A stretch of 55,843 bases of DNA from Chloroflexota bacterium. Lineage in GTDB: Bacteria > Chloroflexota > Limnocylindria > Limnocylindrales > CSP1-4. This document shows, piece by piece, positions 8,521 through 18,070 of this stretch. The position numbers and the translations under genes were made by a program. The stretch covers positions 1 to 55,843 of the forward strand of contig JACPOU010000055.1 in NCBI GenBank assembly GCA_016191345.1, written 5' to 3'. Positions within the stretch are counted from its first letter, which is position 1; each line of letters begins with the position of its first letter. The notes beneath the pieces were generated by a model, which was not told where the DNA came from, made no database searches, and saw nothing but the letters and a program-made list of their open reading frames with translations.

Positions 8521-9769
8521 GGGATCGCTCCCTGATGGCGGGGGTCCGCGCGCCGGTGGCGCGCCGGCCGAGCACGCTCGGCAGATCGTCCCCGGCGCGG
8601 ACGAGGTGGTGCGCGACGTCGTGCTCCGCCAGCGCATGGCGCACCGCCGCCAGCTCGGCGCGGCTCTCATCGTCGTCGCGCCCCTCGAAGCTGAAGCGAT
8701 CGATCAGCACCACGATCACGCCGATCCCCCGCCGCCGCAGCGAGGCCAGGGCCCGGACCCACTCGCGCTCGGTCGACCCGGTGACGATGCAGAGGGTCAT
8801 GCCGCGCCGCAGCTGGGGGAGGGTGGTGACCACCATCTCGGCCAGCGGCTGTACCCCGTCGGCCTGCACGTTGGCCAGCAGGTTGAGGATCTTCTGCTCG
8901 ACCCGCGTCCCGCGGTCCGGCGTGAGGTGCTGCTGCCGGCGCGACGAGACGGTGATGCCGACGGCACGGTTCTCGCCAAGGGTGTGGACCGCGATCGACG
9001 CGGCGGCGCTGATCGCCGTCTCGACGGAGGCGGCCTCCGCCGGACCCGCCTGGGTGGCCCGCTCGAGGTCGAGCAGCAGCCACAGGTCGGCGGCCTGCTC
9101 CAGGTCGAACTCCTTCACGTACAGCTCCCCGTGTCGCACCGAGCTGAGCCAGTGGATGCGGTTGATCGCATCGCCATGCACGTACGGACGCACGGTGCTC
9201 ACCAACGGTGTCGCCGCCTCGTAGCGACGGCGGGAGGGAGTGGTCCCGTCGACCGGCGACGGCGGCAGGCGCCAGTGCGGGAGCGGGTGCACCCTGGGGT
9301 AGACGACGATCCAGCTCGGCCGGCCGACCACCATCTCGCTGGTGAAGAGTCCGAAGGGGTCGCCGGTCCGCACGCGCAGCGCGCCGAGCCGATAGCTGCC
9401 GCGGTGGAGCAGCGTCACCCTGGCGAGCCACTGGCGGCGGTTCTTGGCGCCGACCCCGACCACGCGCCCGGGGAGCGGGGCCGGCAGCGTCGACTCGTTC
9501 GCGACCTCGACCCACGGCTTGCTCCACGCACTGTCGTTCTCGACCCGGTAGATGGCCTCGAGGCGCTCGCCCACCTGGGCGCGGGGGTTGAGCACGGTGT
9601 ACCCCGCCCGCAGGCCACGCAGCCCGCACCGCGCGTACCAGCGTGACGCGAGGAGCAGGATCGCCAGCAGGTAGACCAGGAAGAAGAGGAAGCTGATCCC
9701 CGTGCTGAAGGCGGCGACCACCAGCGCGGTTCCGAAGAAGACGACCCTCAACTGCCGCGAGAGGCCCAT
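8513..9769 (-). CDS. DUF58 domain protein
   Basis: 418 residues. Two N-terminal hydrophobic helices (VVFFGTALVVAAFSTGISFLFFLVYLLAILLLASRW) precede an Ig-like segment and the DUF58 signature RPYVHGDAINRIHWLSSVRHGELYVKEFDLEQAADLWLLLDLE, which begins a von Willebrand A-like fold. It is always found with MoxR ATPases, and here the MoxR gene ends 11 nt upstream. ATG 9769 is preferred; GTG 9772 precedes it directly. The membrane helices suggest it is anchored next to the transglutaminase encoded downstream. Confidence 0.92.
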   Translation of the reverse strand: MGLSRQLRVVFFGTALVVAAFSTGISFLFFLVYLLAILLLASRWYARCGLRGLRAGYTVLNPRAQVGERLEAIYRVENDSAWSKPWVEVANESTLPAPLPGRVVGVGAKNRRQWLARVTLLHRGSYRLGALRVRTGDPFGLFTSEMVVGRPSWIVVYPRVHPLPHWRLPPSPVDGTTPSRRRYEAATPLVSTVRPYVHGDAINRIHWLSSVRHGELYVKEFDLEQAADLWLLLDLERATQAGPAEAASVETAISAAASIAVHTLGENRAVGITVSSRRQQHLTPDRGTRVEQKILNLLANVQADGVQPLAEMVVTTLPQLRRGMTLCIVTGSTEREWVRALASLRRRGIGVIVVLIDRFSFEGRDDDESRAELAAVRHALAEHDVAHHLVRAGDDLPSVLGRRATGARTPAIRERSRA

Positions 9770-9779
9770 CACGAGTGGC

Positions 9780-10793
9780 CTAGTGCGCGCCGGTCGTCGC
9801 GCTGCTGCTCGGCTCGGCGATCGGGACCTGGGCGAGGACCTCGCGCACGATGCCGTCGGGGTCGACCTCCCGCAGCGACGCCTGGCTCTTGACGATCAGC
9901 CGATGTCCGAGGACGGCGACGGCGAGCTGCTTGATGTCGTCGGGAATGACGAAGTCCCGGCCGTCGAGCGATGCCAGTGCCTGCCCCGCGCGATACAGGT
10001 TGAGCGAGCCGCGCGGTGACGCGCCGAGGTAGACGTCGGCGTGCTCGCGAGTGGCGGTCACCAGCCGCACAATGTACTCGGCCACCGCCTGGTCGACGTA
10101 GATCTCCTTGACCGCCGCCTGCATCTGGCGCAGCTCGTCGAGGTCGAGCACCTGGTGCAGCTCGTCGATCGGGTGCCTCCGCTTCTGCTCGTCGAGGATC
10201 ACGATCTCCTCAACCGCCTTGGGGTAGCCGAGCCGCAGGCGGAGCATGAACCGATCGAGCTGGGCCTCGGGCAGCGCGAAGGTGCCCTCGTATTCGATCG
10301 GGTTCTGCGTGGCGATCACCAGGAACGGCGACGGCACCGGGTGGCTGACGCCGTCGATCGTGGCCTGCCGCTCCTCCATGCACTCGAGCAGCGCGCTCTG
10401 GGTCTTGGGCGTGGCCCGGTTGATCTCATCGGCCAGGACCACCTGCGCCATGATCGGTCCCGGGCGGAACTCGAACTCCTGCGTCTTCTGGTTGAAGATC
10501 GAGAGGCCGGTGACGTCGGAGGGGAGCAGGTCGGGGGTGAACTGGATGCGCCGGAAGGAGCAGCCGATGCTCCGGCTGAGCGCCTTGGCCAGCATCGTCT
10601 TGCCGACGCCGGGCACGTCCTCGATCAGGATGTGGCCCTCGCACAGCAGCGCCACCAGCGCCATCCGCACCTCGACGTGCTTGCCGACGATCACCCGCTC
10701 GACGTTGGCGATGACGCGCTCGGAGGATTCCTGGACACTCTTCACGCGGAAGCTCCCCTGCTGCTCGGGTGGCGGACGTGGCACCGCCTTCAC
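9780..10793 (-). CDS. MoxR-family AAA+ ATPase
   Basis: 337 residues. Walker A is PGVGKT at 61-66 and Walker B LADEINRA near 120-127. Sensor 1 is [30 protein letters not shown], and the C-terminal lid contains [20 protein letters not shown]. MoxR ATPases act as chaperones that activate partner vWA/DUF58 proteins, and that partner is the next gene. The start is a GTG; a TATTGT -10-like box (10796-10801) sits only 3 nt upstream, so an internal GTG (10784) may be the real start. Confidence 0.93.
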   Translation of the reverse strand: MKAVPRPPPEQQGSFRVKSVQESSERVIANVERVIVGKHVEVRMALVALLCEGHILIEDVPGVGKTMLAKALSRSIGCSFRRIQFTPDLLPSDVTGLSIFNQKTQEFEFRPGPIMAQVVLADEINRATPKTQSALLECMEERQATIDGVSHPVPSPFLVIATQNPIEYEGTFALPEAQLDRFMLRLRLGYPKAVEEIVILDEQKRRHPIDELHQVLDLDELRQMQAAVKEIYVDQAVAEYIVRLVTATREHADVYLGASPRGSLNLYRAGQALASLDGRDFVIPDDIKQLAVAVLGHRLIVKSQASLREVDPDGIVREVLAQVPIAEPSSSATTGAH

Positions 10794-10838
10794 CGAACAA
10801 TACCCCAGCCGGTTACGGTGCGGTTCAGCGACCTTCGG

Positions 10839-12383
10839 TCATCCCCCGGCGCTGAGCTTCAGCCATTCCGCCATCACGCTGCCGCCGATGGGCGCCGCGT
10901 GCCCCGCGCCGGTCCCGCCGCCCTCCACGATGACCGCGATCGCGATCGTCGGCACCGCCCCGTCCTGGGCCGGCACGAAGCCGATGAACCAGGAGTGCGG
11001 CGCCAGCCCCGGCCCGCGCTCGGCGGTCCCGGTCTTGCCGGCCGTCTGCACGCCGGTCACGCCGTAGCGCGAGACGGCCCCCGCCCCCGCGTAGCGGCGC
11101 CCGAGCGGGCCCTCCACCGCATCGATCATGGCCGAGCGGACCTGCGCCGCCGCCTGCGACGAGATGGCGCGGCTCCCGGCCCCGCCGCCGTAGGTCTCGA
11201 GCACGGTGGCGGTCGGCCCGTCGAGCGGCGTCGCGGCGTGGGTGCGCAGGTCCCGCACGGCGTAGGGCTGCGGGACGACGCCGCCGTTCGCCACCGTGGC
11301 CGCGACGAGCGCCATCTGGAGCGGCGTGACCGAGGCGCGGGCCTGCCCGAAGGCGGCGCTCGCCAGTTCGACGTCGTCGACGAAGGGTGCGCAGCCGCTC
11401 GCCGCCCTGGTCGAGACGTACGACGCGTCGACCGGCAGGCCGCGCTGGTCGCTCCCGATCCGCAGCCCGGCGCAGAAGCCGAAGCGACGGGCGTAGTCGA
11501 GGTAGCGGCTCGCCCCCACTTCGAGGCCGACGTGCGCGAAGAAGATGTTGCTGCTGACCTGGAGCGCCTGGGAGAGCGGCCACAGCTCCGGCTTGAGCGA
11601 CCCGAGGTCGTGCTCGCGGATCGTGAAGCCGGAGACCACGAAGCCGTCGGTCTCCTGCTGCGGCTGGTCGGGGAAGGTGGTCTCCGGCGTGATCGCGCCG
11701 GAGTCGAGGGCGGCCGACGCGGTCAGCACCTTCATGATCGAGCCGGGGACGTATCGGCCCTGGCGGCCGCGGTCCAGGAACGGGTTGCCGGCCTGCGCCG
11801 CGACCGCGTCGAAGGCGGCCTGCGCCGTATCGGGGTTGCCGGAGAAGCCGGTGGCGTCGTAGGTCGGCGACGAGACCATGGCCAGGATCGCGCCCGTGCG
11901 CGGGTCGATCGCGACCACCGCCCCCACGTTCGAGCCGAGCTGCGCCGCCGCGAAATCCTGGAGCCGCTGGTCGATGGTGAGGGTCAGGTCCTGCGGATCG
12001 GGCTGGCGAGCGAGGATGTCGTTCAGCACGCCGCGCAGCGGGTTCGGATCGGTGCGCCCGGTGAGCAGGTCGTCCCAGGCCCCCTCCACCGCGGTTGCCC
12101 CGAAACGCAGGCTGGCATAGCCGATCACGTGGGTGAAGGCGGGGTCGGTGTAGGTCCGCGTGCTCACCCCGTCGACCACCTGGCTCGAGGCGAGCAGCCG
12201 ACCGCCCGCGTCGAAGATCGAGCCGCGCGGCAGGCTGCGGCGGGCGGCGATGACCTGGGGGTTGTCTGGGCGCGTGGCCAGCCGCTGCGCGTCGAGGATC
12301 TGCCACCAGCTCAGGGTGCCCGAGACGCTCGCAAAGGCGAGCACCAGGTAGACCGAGAGGCGGCGGATGTTGGTGGCGATCAC
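10839..12383 (-). CDS. pbpA: Class B penicillin-binding protein (transpeptidase)
   Basis: 514 residues: one N-terminal membrane anchor (RRLSVYLVLAFASVSGTLSWWQIL), a short dimerisation region with LPRGSIFDAGGRLLA, then the transpeptidase domain. All three catalytic motifs are present: SIMK (Ser215, Lys218), SSN (277-279) and KTGTAE (450-455). It cross-links peptidoglycan outside the membrane. Its start overlaps the stop of the upstream RodA/FtsW gene by 4 nt (ATGA), the usual pairing of a glycosyltransferase with its transpeptidase. The gene order matches the actinobacterial fhaA-fhaB-rodA-pbpA locus. Confidence 0.95.
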   Translation of the reverse strand: MIATNIRRLSVYLVLAFASVSGTLSWWQILDAQRLATRPDNPQVIAARRSLPRGSIFDAGGRLLASSQVVDGVSTRTYTDPAFTHVIGYASLRFGATAVEGAWDDLLTGRTDPNPLRGVLNDILARQPDPQDLTLTIDQRLQDFAAAQLGSNVGAVVAIDPRTGAILAMVSSPTYDATGFSGNPDTAQAAFDAVAAQAGNPFLDRGRQGRYVPGSIMKVLTASAALDSGAITPETTFPDQPQQETDGFVVSGFTIREHDLGSLKPELWPLSQALQVSSNIFFAHVGLEVGASRYLDYARRFGFCAGLRIGSDQRGLPVDASYVSTRAASGCAPFVDDVELASAAFGQARASVTPLQMALVAATVANGGVVPQPYAVRDLRTHAATPLDGPTATVLETYGGGAGSRAISSQAAAQVRSAMIDAVEGPLGRRYAGAGAVSRYGVTGVQTAGKTGTAERGPGLAPHSWFIGFVPAQDGAVPTIAIAVIVEGGGTGAGHAAPIGGSVMAEWLKLSAGG

Positions 12384-13720
12384 GGGCCGCGCCCCTCCGC
12401 CGCCGCATCGACTGCGGACCGATGGCTGATCGCCAGCAGCAGCCCAACCACCACGAAGCTGGCGAGCAGGCTCGAGCCGCCGTAGCTCACGAACGGGAAG
12501 GTGATCCCGGTGAGCGGCACCAGCTTCACGTTGCCGGCGGCGATGATCAGCGTCTGAAGGCCCAGGCTGACGGTGAGGCCGACCGCCAGCATCGAGCTGA
12601 AGTCGTCGCGTGCCAGCACCGCCGTGCGCAGGCCGCGAAAGACGAGGACCATCACCAGCGCCAGCAGCGCGACCGCGCCGATCAGCCCCAGCTCCTCGGC
12701 CACCGCGGCGAAGATGAAGTCGGTAGGCAGGGCGGGGATCGGCAGGCGCCCGGAGATCGTCGGCAGGCCCTGCCCCAGCCCCTCGCCAAAGAGCCCGCCA
12801 CGCCCGAAGGCGTAGAGGGCCTGCACCGTCTGGTAGCCCGAGCCGCTCGGGTCGACGAACGGGTCGATCCAGTTGTCGACGCGGATCCGGACATGGCCGA
12901 AGACCTGGTAGGCGACGAACGAGCCGGCGATGAAGAGGAGGATCCCGACCAGGACGTAGCTGCGCCGCCCGGTCGCCACGAAGAGCATGGTCAGGAAGAT
13001 CCCCATGAAGAGGAGGGCCGTGCCGAGGTCCCGGCTGATGATCACGACCAGCATCACGATCACGAAGATCGCGATCATCGGCAGGAGGTACGGCACGGGC
13101 GGGATCCTGATCGGGCCCACCCGGGCGCTGGCGCCCGCCAGCAGCGTCCGCTTCTCGGCCAGGTAGCCGGCGATGAAGATGACCAGCACGATCTTGATCG
13201 CCTCACCAGGCTGGAAGCCGATCGGCCCCAGGAAGATCCAGAGTCGCGCCCCGTTCACCTCCTTGCCGAACAGGAAGGTGATGACCAGCAACAGCGTGCC
13301 GGCCAGGGCCCAGGTGTACTTGAAATGCCGCAGCACGCTGTCGTCCCGGAAGCGGGCGGCGATCAGCAGCATGGCGCCGATGCCGATCCCGAACCAGAGC
13401 AGCTGGGTGGTCGCCATCCCGAGCCGGATGCCGAGGAGGTCGGTCCCGAACAGGTTCTGCGGGAGGCGGTTGAGCATCACGATCCCGACCCCGCCGATCG
13501 TCGCCACCACCGGCAGCAGCATCTGGTCGCCCCGGCTGCCGGTGAGCCGCAGGACCAGGTGGGCGGCCAGCATCAGCCCGACGTAGCCGATCGCGATCCC
13601 CAGCGGACCCGGATCCAGCGTGCCGGTCTTGGCGATGTTGGTCACCGCGAAGCCGAGCGGGACCAGGATCAGCAGCGGCAGGAGCAGGCGCAGCTCGACG
13701 GGGCGCGGGACCGCGCGCAT
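12380..13720 (-). CDS. rodA: RodA/FtsW-type peptidoglycan glycosyltransferase (SEDS)
   Basis: 446 residues with about ten membrane helices and the SEDS landmarks: GARLWIFLGPIGFQPGEAIKIVLVIFIAGYLAEK, RDLGTALLFMGIFLTMLF, YQTVQALYAFGRGGLFGEGLGQG and the C-terminal PLTGITFPFVSYGGSSLLASF. It polymerises lipid II glycan chains. Its start is coupled through TGATG to the FHA gene and its stop overlaps pbpA. Whether it serves elongation (RodA) or division (FtsW) is not certain; the FHA/pbpA context favours RodA. Confidence 0.94.
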   Translation of the reverse strand: MRAVPRPVELRLLLPLLILVPLGFAVTNIAKTGTLDPGPLGIAIGYVGLMLAAHLVLRLTGSRGDQMLLPVVATIGGVGIVMLNRLPQNLFGTDLLGIRLGMATTQLLWFGIGIGAMLLIAARFRDDSVLRHFKYTWALAGTLLLVITFLFGKEVNGARLWIFLGPIGFQPGEAIKIVLVIFIAGYLAEKRTLLAGASARVGPIRIPPVPYLLPMIAIFVIVMLVVIISRDLGTALLFMGIFLTMLFVATGRRSYVLVGILLFIAGSFVAYQVFGHVRIRVDNWIDPFVDPSGSGYQTVQALYAFGRGGLFGEGLGQGLPTISGRLPIPALPTDFIFAAVAEELGLIGAVALLALVMVLVFRGLRTAVLARDDFSSMLAVGLTVSLGLQTLIIAAGNVKLVPLTGITFPFVSYGGSSLLASFVVVGLLLAISHRSAVDAAAEGRGP

Positions 13721-14163
13721 CAGCGCTCCAGCCGCATCCGCACGCGCCCGATCGTCAGCTCGTCGCCGAACGAGAGCGCGACCGCCCGATCGATCAGGTG
13801 GCCGTTGACGTAGGTCCCGTTGGTGCTCCCCTGGTCCTCGATGAACCAGCTCCGCCCCCGAAAGGTGAGCATCGCGTGGCCGCTGCTCACGAAGTCGTCG
13901 TCGATGAAGATCGTGCTGTTCACGTTGCGGCCGAGGGAGTTGATCGGCCCCAGGGCGATCGAGGCACCGACCGCCGGCTCATCGACGGGTGACTCCATCA
14001 CGGAGAGCCGCCCGATCCCCGACTGGCTCGCCAGCTGGGTCACCTCGGCGCTCCGCAGGTCGCGCAGCAGGGACCGCGAGAAGCCGAAGAGGATCAGGTA
14101 CAGCAGGCCGACGAAGGCGAGCTGGAAGACGAGCAGGAGGAGGCGGAGGATCTCGCCGGTCAT
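13720..14163 (-). CDS. FHA-domain membrane protein (FhaB-like)
   Basis: 147 residues. An N-terminal membrane helix (LRLLLLVFQLAFVGLLYLILFGF) is followed by a C-terminal FHA domain with the phosphothreonine-binding signature: GRNVNSTIFIDDDFVSSGHAMLTF...EDQGSTNGTYVNG. The family binds phosphothreonine peptides, and in Actinobacteria FhaB sits in the same place before rodA/pbpA. ATG 14163 overlaps the stop of fhaA (ATGA). The longer frame upstream merely overlaps fhaA and was rejected. Confidence 0.92.
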   Translation of the reverse strand: MTGEILRLLLLVFQLAFVGLLYLILFGFSRSLLRDLRSAEVTQLASQSGIGRLSVMESPVDEPAVGASIALGPINSLGRNVNSTIFIDDDFVSSGHAMLTFRGRSWFIEDQGSTNGTYVNGHLIDRAVALSFGDELTIGRVRMRLER

Positions 14164-14918
14164 CCGCGCACCTGGAACAGGATCTCGGTGCTGCCGATCT
14201 GGATCGCGTCGCCCGGCCCCAGCGCCACCTCGCTCACCTGCTGTCCGTTGACCCACGAGCCGTTGCGGCTGCCCAGGTCGGCGAAGCTGTAGGCGCCGTG
14301 CTGGAGCTTCAGCTGGCAGTGGTGCCGGCTCACCTCCGGATCGTCGACGATCACGTCGTTGTCGCTGGCCCGCCCGATGCTGATCAGCGCCCCGCCCAGG
14401 TCGAACCGCACCTGGGCGGCCCGATCGGTTCGAACCAGGAGGAACGCTCGCGTGGCGGAGTCAGGCGGCGCCACCTCGTATCCCGGTCGTGCCAGCACCA
14501 TCGTCTGCGCCGAGGGCGGCTCGAGCACCTGCTGCGGGACCCGATCGCCGGCGTCATCCACCACGTTGGCCGCGACCCGCACGTCGCCCCGTGGAACGGC
14601 GGGATCGGCCACCAGGTGGACGCTGGCCCGCGCCACCAGGTGGTAGCGCTCGCGTCGGGCGCGCGTCGCCGCGCCATGGGCCAGGTCGTCCTCGAGTGAC
14701 CCGCGGTACGACGCGAAGGCCGCGAAGTCAGCCGGGTGCAGGTGCAGGTCGTAGCGGTTCGGGACGATGATCCCTGCCGCCTCAAAGGTCTTGCCGCTGT
14801 CCATGGCGCGCTCGATCCGCTTGGTCAGCAGCACCGGCTGCAGCGTCGCACCCAGGCGACCCGCCGGCGCCTCGAAGAGCCGCTCGAGGAACGACTCGAG
14901 CCGCGCGAAGATGCCCAC
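14160..14918 (-). CDS. fhaA: FhaA-like protein (DUF3662 + FHA)
   Basis: 252 residues. The N-terminal DUF3662 domain begins [42 protein letters not shown], as in FhaA/FipA of Actinobacteria. A linker follows, then an FHA domain ([47 protein letters not shown]). It is expected to read threonine phosphorylation and coordinate cell-wall synthesis. No Ser/Thr kinase (PknA/B) or phosphatase (PstP) gene is in this cluster, so the kinase must be elsewhere. GTG 14918 follows a TACGAT -10 box by 6 nt and is the first gene of the operon. Confidence 0.93.
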   Translation of the reverse strand: MGIFARLESFLERLFEAPAGRLGATLQPVLLTKRIERAMDSGKTFEAAGIIVPNRYDLHLHPADFAAFASYRGSLEDDLAHGAATRARRERYHLVARASVHLVADPAVPRGDVRVAANVVDDAGDRVPQQVLEPPSAQTMVLARPGYEVAPPDSATRAFLLVRTDRAAQVRFDLGGALISIGRASDNDVIVDDPEVSRHHCQLKLQHGAYSFADLGSRNGSWVNGQQVSEVALGPGDAIQIGSTEILFQVRG

Positions 14919-14924
14919 CCGCCG

Positions 14925-14930
14925 ATCGTA
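14925..14930 (-). promoter_or_regulatory. -10 box of the fhaA-fhaB-rodA-pbpA operon
   Basis: TACGAT preceded by TGC (extended -10 type), 6 nt before GTG 14918. The transcript would be leaderless. Confidence 0.5.
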
Positions 14931-15030
14931 GCACGGGGCGTCGCCGCCTCCCCCGGGAGGACGAGCGGGGTACCAACGGCGCCCGCCAAGGTACCAATGC
15001 GCCTGTGGGGAGACCTGGAGGTGGCTCGGT

Positions 15031-15036
15031 ATACTC
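15031..15036 (+). promoter_or_regulatory. -10 box of the Glu/Pro-rich zinc-ribbon gene
   Basis: TATACT, 46 nt before ATG 15083, so this gene has a normal leader, unlike many of its neighbours. Confidence 0.45.
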
Positions 15037-15082
15037 CTGCTCCCTGAAGCCTCTTCCTCGAGAACCGGGTGCCAACCGACCG

Positions 15083-16279
15083 ATGCCAGACGCGCTGACC
15101 GAATCCTATTGCGAGCGGTGCGGGACTCGATACGAGTTCGCCGCCCCGGCGAAGATGACGCCCTTGCGCCGCACCCGCGGCCTCCTCTCGGGCTTCAAGA
15201 ACTACGTCCTGAGCCAGGATTCGCTCTCCGATTCGCTCGCCGACGCCGCGCGCATGCAGGAAGAGGTGCTGGCCTCCAAGCAGCTCGACGCCTTCCACTC
15301 GTCGTTCAACTTCTGCATCGACTGCCGCCAGTACACCTGCACGAACTGCTGGAACGAGGCGGCCGGTCGCTGCCAGAGCTGCCAGCCGCTGCCGGCGACC
15401 GAGCCGCTGGCGGATCGGTTCGCGGCCACCATGGGCGAGGTGAAGCCGGACTACTCCCTGCAGTTCCCGCTCGACGGCGAAGCCGCCTGGCCCGCCCTCG
15501 ATCTGACGGAGCCCGCCCCCGAGCCGGCCTGGCCCGCGCCGGTGCCCCAGATCGCGGAGGTGGAGCCCGAACCTGAACCGATCTGGGTGCCGGAGCTCGA
15601 GCTGGAGCCCGTGCTGGCGGAGGCCGAGCCCGAGCCGGAGCCCGTCCCCGAGCCGATCTGGGTGCCCGAGCCCGAGCCGGTGCTCGCTGCGGCCGAGGCC
15701 GAGCCGGAGCCGCTCGTCGAGCCGGAGCCCGAACCCGTGCTGGTGGAGGCCGAGCCGGAGCCGATCGTCGAGCCGGTCCTCGCCGCGGAAGAGGCTGCGC
15801 CGGAGATCGAGCCCGAGCCGATGCCGACGCCGATGTCCGAGCCCGAGCAGCTGCCGCATCGCCCGCTGCGCCCGATCACGGACACGTTCCTGCACTACCC
15901 GCGGGCCGCCGGAACCGACGCCGAGGTGCCCGCCGTGGCGGCGGCCGCGTCTGCCGCGGAACTGGAGACCCTGGCCGCTCGCCGCGCCCAGCTCGACCTG
16001 CTCGGGCTCGGCGACACCGGACAGGGGCCGGTCGGAAGGCCGGAGCGGGTGGTGCTCCCCTACCGCTCGAGCGGCGCGGCGCCACGCGAGGTCGGGCGGC
16101 ACGCTGCGGCGGCCGGGGTGCCGGCGGCCGGCGGCGCCTTCTGGGATGCCTCGGCGCGCGAGGTCGCAGGGGCGATCAGCCAGATCGGCGTGCGGACCTG
16201 CGGGCACTGCGAGCTGTCACTCTCCGCATCGGCGCGCTTCTGCCGCCGCTGCGGAACGCCCCAGTCCCAGTCGGCCTAG
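15083..16279 (+). CDS. Zinc-ribbon protein with long Glu/Pro repeat region
   Basis: 398 residues, family not recognised. The N-terminal Cys cluster has [10 protein letters not shown], then [24 protein letters not shown] near residues 73-96. A central stretch of roughly 110 residues consists of degenerate [24 protein letters not shown] repeats. A C-terminal zinc ribbon ([22 protein letters not shown]) closes the protein. The acidic proline-rich spacer probably separates two zinc modules, one at each end. Its 3' end overlaps the convergent fmdB-like gene by 4 nt. The function is unknown; other zinc-ribbon proteins lie on both sides of the adjacent CpaE gene. Confidence 0.8.
   Translation: MPDALTESYCERCGTRYEFAAPAKMTPLRRTRGLLSGFKNYVLSQDSLSDSLADAARMQEEVLASKQLDAFHSSFNFCIDCRQYTCTNCWNEAAGRCQSCQPLPATEPLADRFAATMGEVKPDYSLQFPLDGEAAWPALDLTEPAPEPAWPAPVPQIAEVEPEPEPIWVPELELEPVLAEAEPEPEPVPEPIWVPEPEPVLAAAEAEPEPLVEPEPEPVLVEAEPEPIVEPVLAAEEAAPEIEPEPMPTPMSEPEQLPHRPLRPITDTFLHYPRAAGTDAEVPAVAAAASAAELETLAARRAQLDLLGLGDTGQGPVGRPERVVLPYRSSGAAPREVGRHAAAAGVPAAGGAFWDASAREVAGAISQIGVRTCGHCELSLSASARFCRRCGTPQSQSA
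15566..15835 (+). repeat. Degenerate Glu-Pro codon repeats
   Basis: GAG-CCC/GAG-CCG units repeat throughout, with three longer copies of a PIWVPE/PVLxEAEPEP unit. It is part of the zinc-ribbon gene; copy number is likely variable between strains. Confidence 0.6.
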
Positions 16280-16614
16280 TCGCCACCGCTCGAGCCCTTC
16301 GCGGCGTCCGCGGCGCTCGACGACGGCCCCGTCCCCTTGGCGCTCGAGCCGCCCTCGGTCGACGGTGTGGTCGAGCCGGAATCCGCCGATGTCGGCGTCG
16401 TGCTCCGGCTTCCGCCGGCCACGCTTCCCGACGACGAGGATCGCGAGTCGGTCTTGTAGAAGCCGCTCCCCTTGAAGATGATCCCCGTCGGATGGACGAC
16501 GCGGCGCAGCTGCCCGCCGCAGCGCTCACACTCGCTCGGCCCGTCCTCGAGCATCGAGTGGATCACCTCGCTGATGACGCCGCAGCTGCGGCACTGGTAG
16601 TCGTAGGTCGGCAC
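16276..16614 (-). CDS. FmdB-family zinc-ribbon protein
   Basis: 112 residues. It begins [21 protein letters not shown] and continues [31 protein letters not shown], the full FmdB/putative regulatory protein signature, with two CxxC pairs (Cys8/11 and Cys29/32). The remaining 50 residues are a low-complexity Ser/Gly/Thr tail. Family members are small and of unproven function; a regulatory role was proposed for formamidase and amidase genes. The start is a GTG (16614) with GGAG close upstream. Confidence 0.88.
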   Translation of the reverse strand: MPTYDYQCRSCGVISEVIHSMLEDGPSECERCGGQLRRVVHPTGIIFKGSGFYKTDSRSSSSGSVAGGSRSTTPTSADSGSTTPSTEGGSSAKGTGPSSSAADAAKGSSGGD

Positions 16615-16739
16615 GGCACGCGCTCCGCGGGGCGGCGGAGCCTCCCTGGATCAGTCGGAATGTGAACGCGCGGACCGGGTGGTCCGCGCGGGCATGATGG
16701 CAGGGGTGCCGCAACGGCGCAACGACGCCGGGGCGAGGC

Positions 16740-17954
16740 TCAGACGCTGGAGAGGCGGGCCGCCAGGGTGGCCCACCAGGGCCGGGACTTCTCCGTCTGC
16801 ACCGCGGTCGGCTCACGGGTGAGCAGCCGCGCCACGTTGTGCAGGTCGGCGCTCATTCGATCCCCGGGGAACTTGGTGATCATCGGCATCCCCTCGTTCG
16901 CGGCCGCGACCGCCTTCGGTCCGTTGGAAACGATCATGGCGCTCACCGGCTTGCCGAGCGTCTCGGCGATGTCGTCCATGCTCACGCCGTGGTTGGAGCG
17001 GTTGACGATCACCTTGACGACGTCGCCGAGGCCGACCTCCCGCGCCACCTCCAGGAACTGGGCGGCGTTCCGCAGTGGTCCCACCTCGGGGGTCACCACC
17101 AGGAAGATCTCGCCGGAGATGGCGAGCATGGCCATGGTGCGGTCGTCGTAGCTGGGATGGTTGTCGATGACGACGTACGAGTAGTGGGCGCGCGCCCAGC
17201 GGACCGCCGCCAGGAGCAGGTCGACCTTGATCCGCTCGGACTCGGCGGGATCATTGCCCCAGGTCAGGACGTTTACGCCGCTCGCCCCGTGCACGCAGAC
17301 GGCCTGCTGGAAGGCTGCGTCCGTCCACTCCTCCGGCGTGGAGTCGGCCAGGTCGGCGAGCCCCATCCGGTACGGCACGTCGAGGATGCTGGTGACGTTC
17401 CCGACGCCCACGTCGGCATCGAGGAGCAGGACCTGCGCCCGTGTCTGCTCGCGGAGCGCCACCGACAGGTTGACGGCGATGGTGGTCTTGCCAACGCCGC
17501 CCTTCGGCGCGAAGACGCTCACCACGTGGCCCTCTCCGATCGTTGCCGCTTCCGACCCGGACGCGTCGTCCCAGCCGCCGGCATCGACGCGTGCGCCGCG
17601 GTTGTATCGGATCTGGAGCGCCTGGAGCCGATACACGAGGGCATCGGCGGGGAGCGGCTTGAGCGCGTACTCGTCGCGGGTAGCCTGGGTGTTGCTCCCG
17701 ATCGCCCACGCGGGGGGCTCGTCGGAGAAGACCAGGATGGTCGGGACTGGGGTGGTCCCGTGGAGCTCGGCGTACACCGTCGAGGCGTCGTGGATGTCGC
17801 AATCGAGCACCGCGAGGTCCACGCCGCGGCGGTTGGCGAGCAGGTCGGGGACGACCGACGGGTCCGTCAGGACGTCAAAGCCGGCGACCTGCAGGGCATC
17901 GACATACGGGGTCGCGTAGCCCTGCAGCGCGAGCAGGACGGTCGGTCGCTCCAA
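16740..17954 (-). CDS. CpaE/MinD-type ATPase with receiver-like N-terminus
   Basis: 404 residues. Residues 1-115 resemble a receiver domain (VLLALQGYATPYVDALQVAGFDVLTDP, AVLDCD, LVFSD, ALKPLPADAL). The P-loop ATPase part has the deviant Walker A KGGVGKTT at 151-158, then LLLDADVGVGNVTSILD and YVVIDNHPSY. This matches CpaE (TadZ) proteins, which place pilus or secretion machinery at the cell pole, but no other tad/cpa genes are in the window. The start is TTG 17954 with GGAAGGAAG upstream. It may instead be a general MinD/ParA-like positioning factor. Confidence 0.88.
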   Translation of the reverse strand: MERPTVLLALQGYATPYVDALQVAGFDVLTDPSVVPDLLANRRGVDLAVLDCDIHDASTVYAELHGTTPVPTILVFSDEPPAWAIGSNTQATRDEYALKPLPADALVYRLQALQIRYNRGARVDAGGWDDASGSEAATIGEGHVVSVFAPKGGVGKTTIAVNLSVALREQTRAQVLLLDADVGVGNVTSILDVPYRMGLADLADSTPEEWTDAAFQQAVCVHGASGVNVLTWGNDPAESERIKVDLLLAAVRWARAHYSYVVIDNHPSYDDRTMAMLAISGEIFLVVTPEVGPLRNAAQFLEVAREVGLGDVVKVIVNRSNHGVSMDDIAETLGKPVSAMIVSNGPKAVAAANEGMPMITKFPGDRMSADLHNVARLLTREPTAVQTEKSRPWWATLAARLSSV

Positions 17955-18070
17955 GGCTCTTCCTTCCGTGGTGGTGCGGTGGCGTGTGCACCACTATCGG
18001 TCGCTCCGGGGGCGAGCGGCAATGGGACTGCAGCCTACCCGGGACGGGCCAAAGGTACCGCCTGGAGCGG

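Noticed and set aside
15566..15835. CRISPR-like array
   Set aside because: The periodicity is codon-level Glu-Pro repetition within one reading frame, with no spacers; no CRISPR array was seen anywhere in the window.
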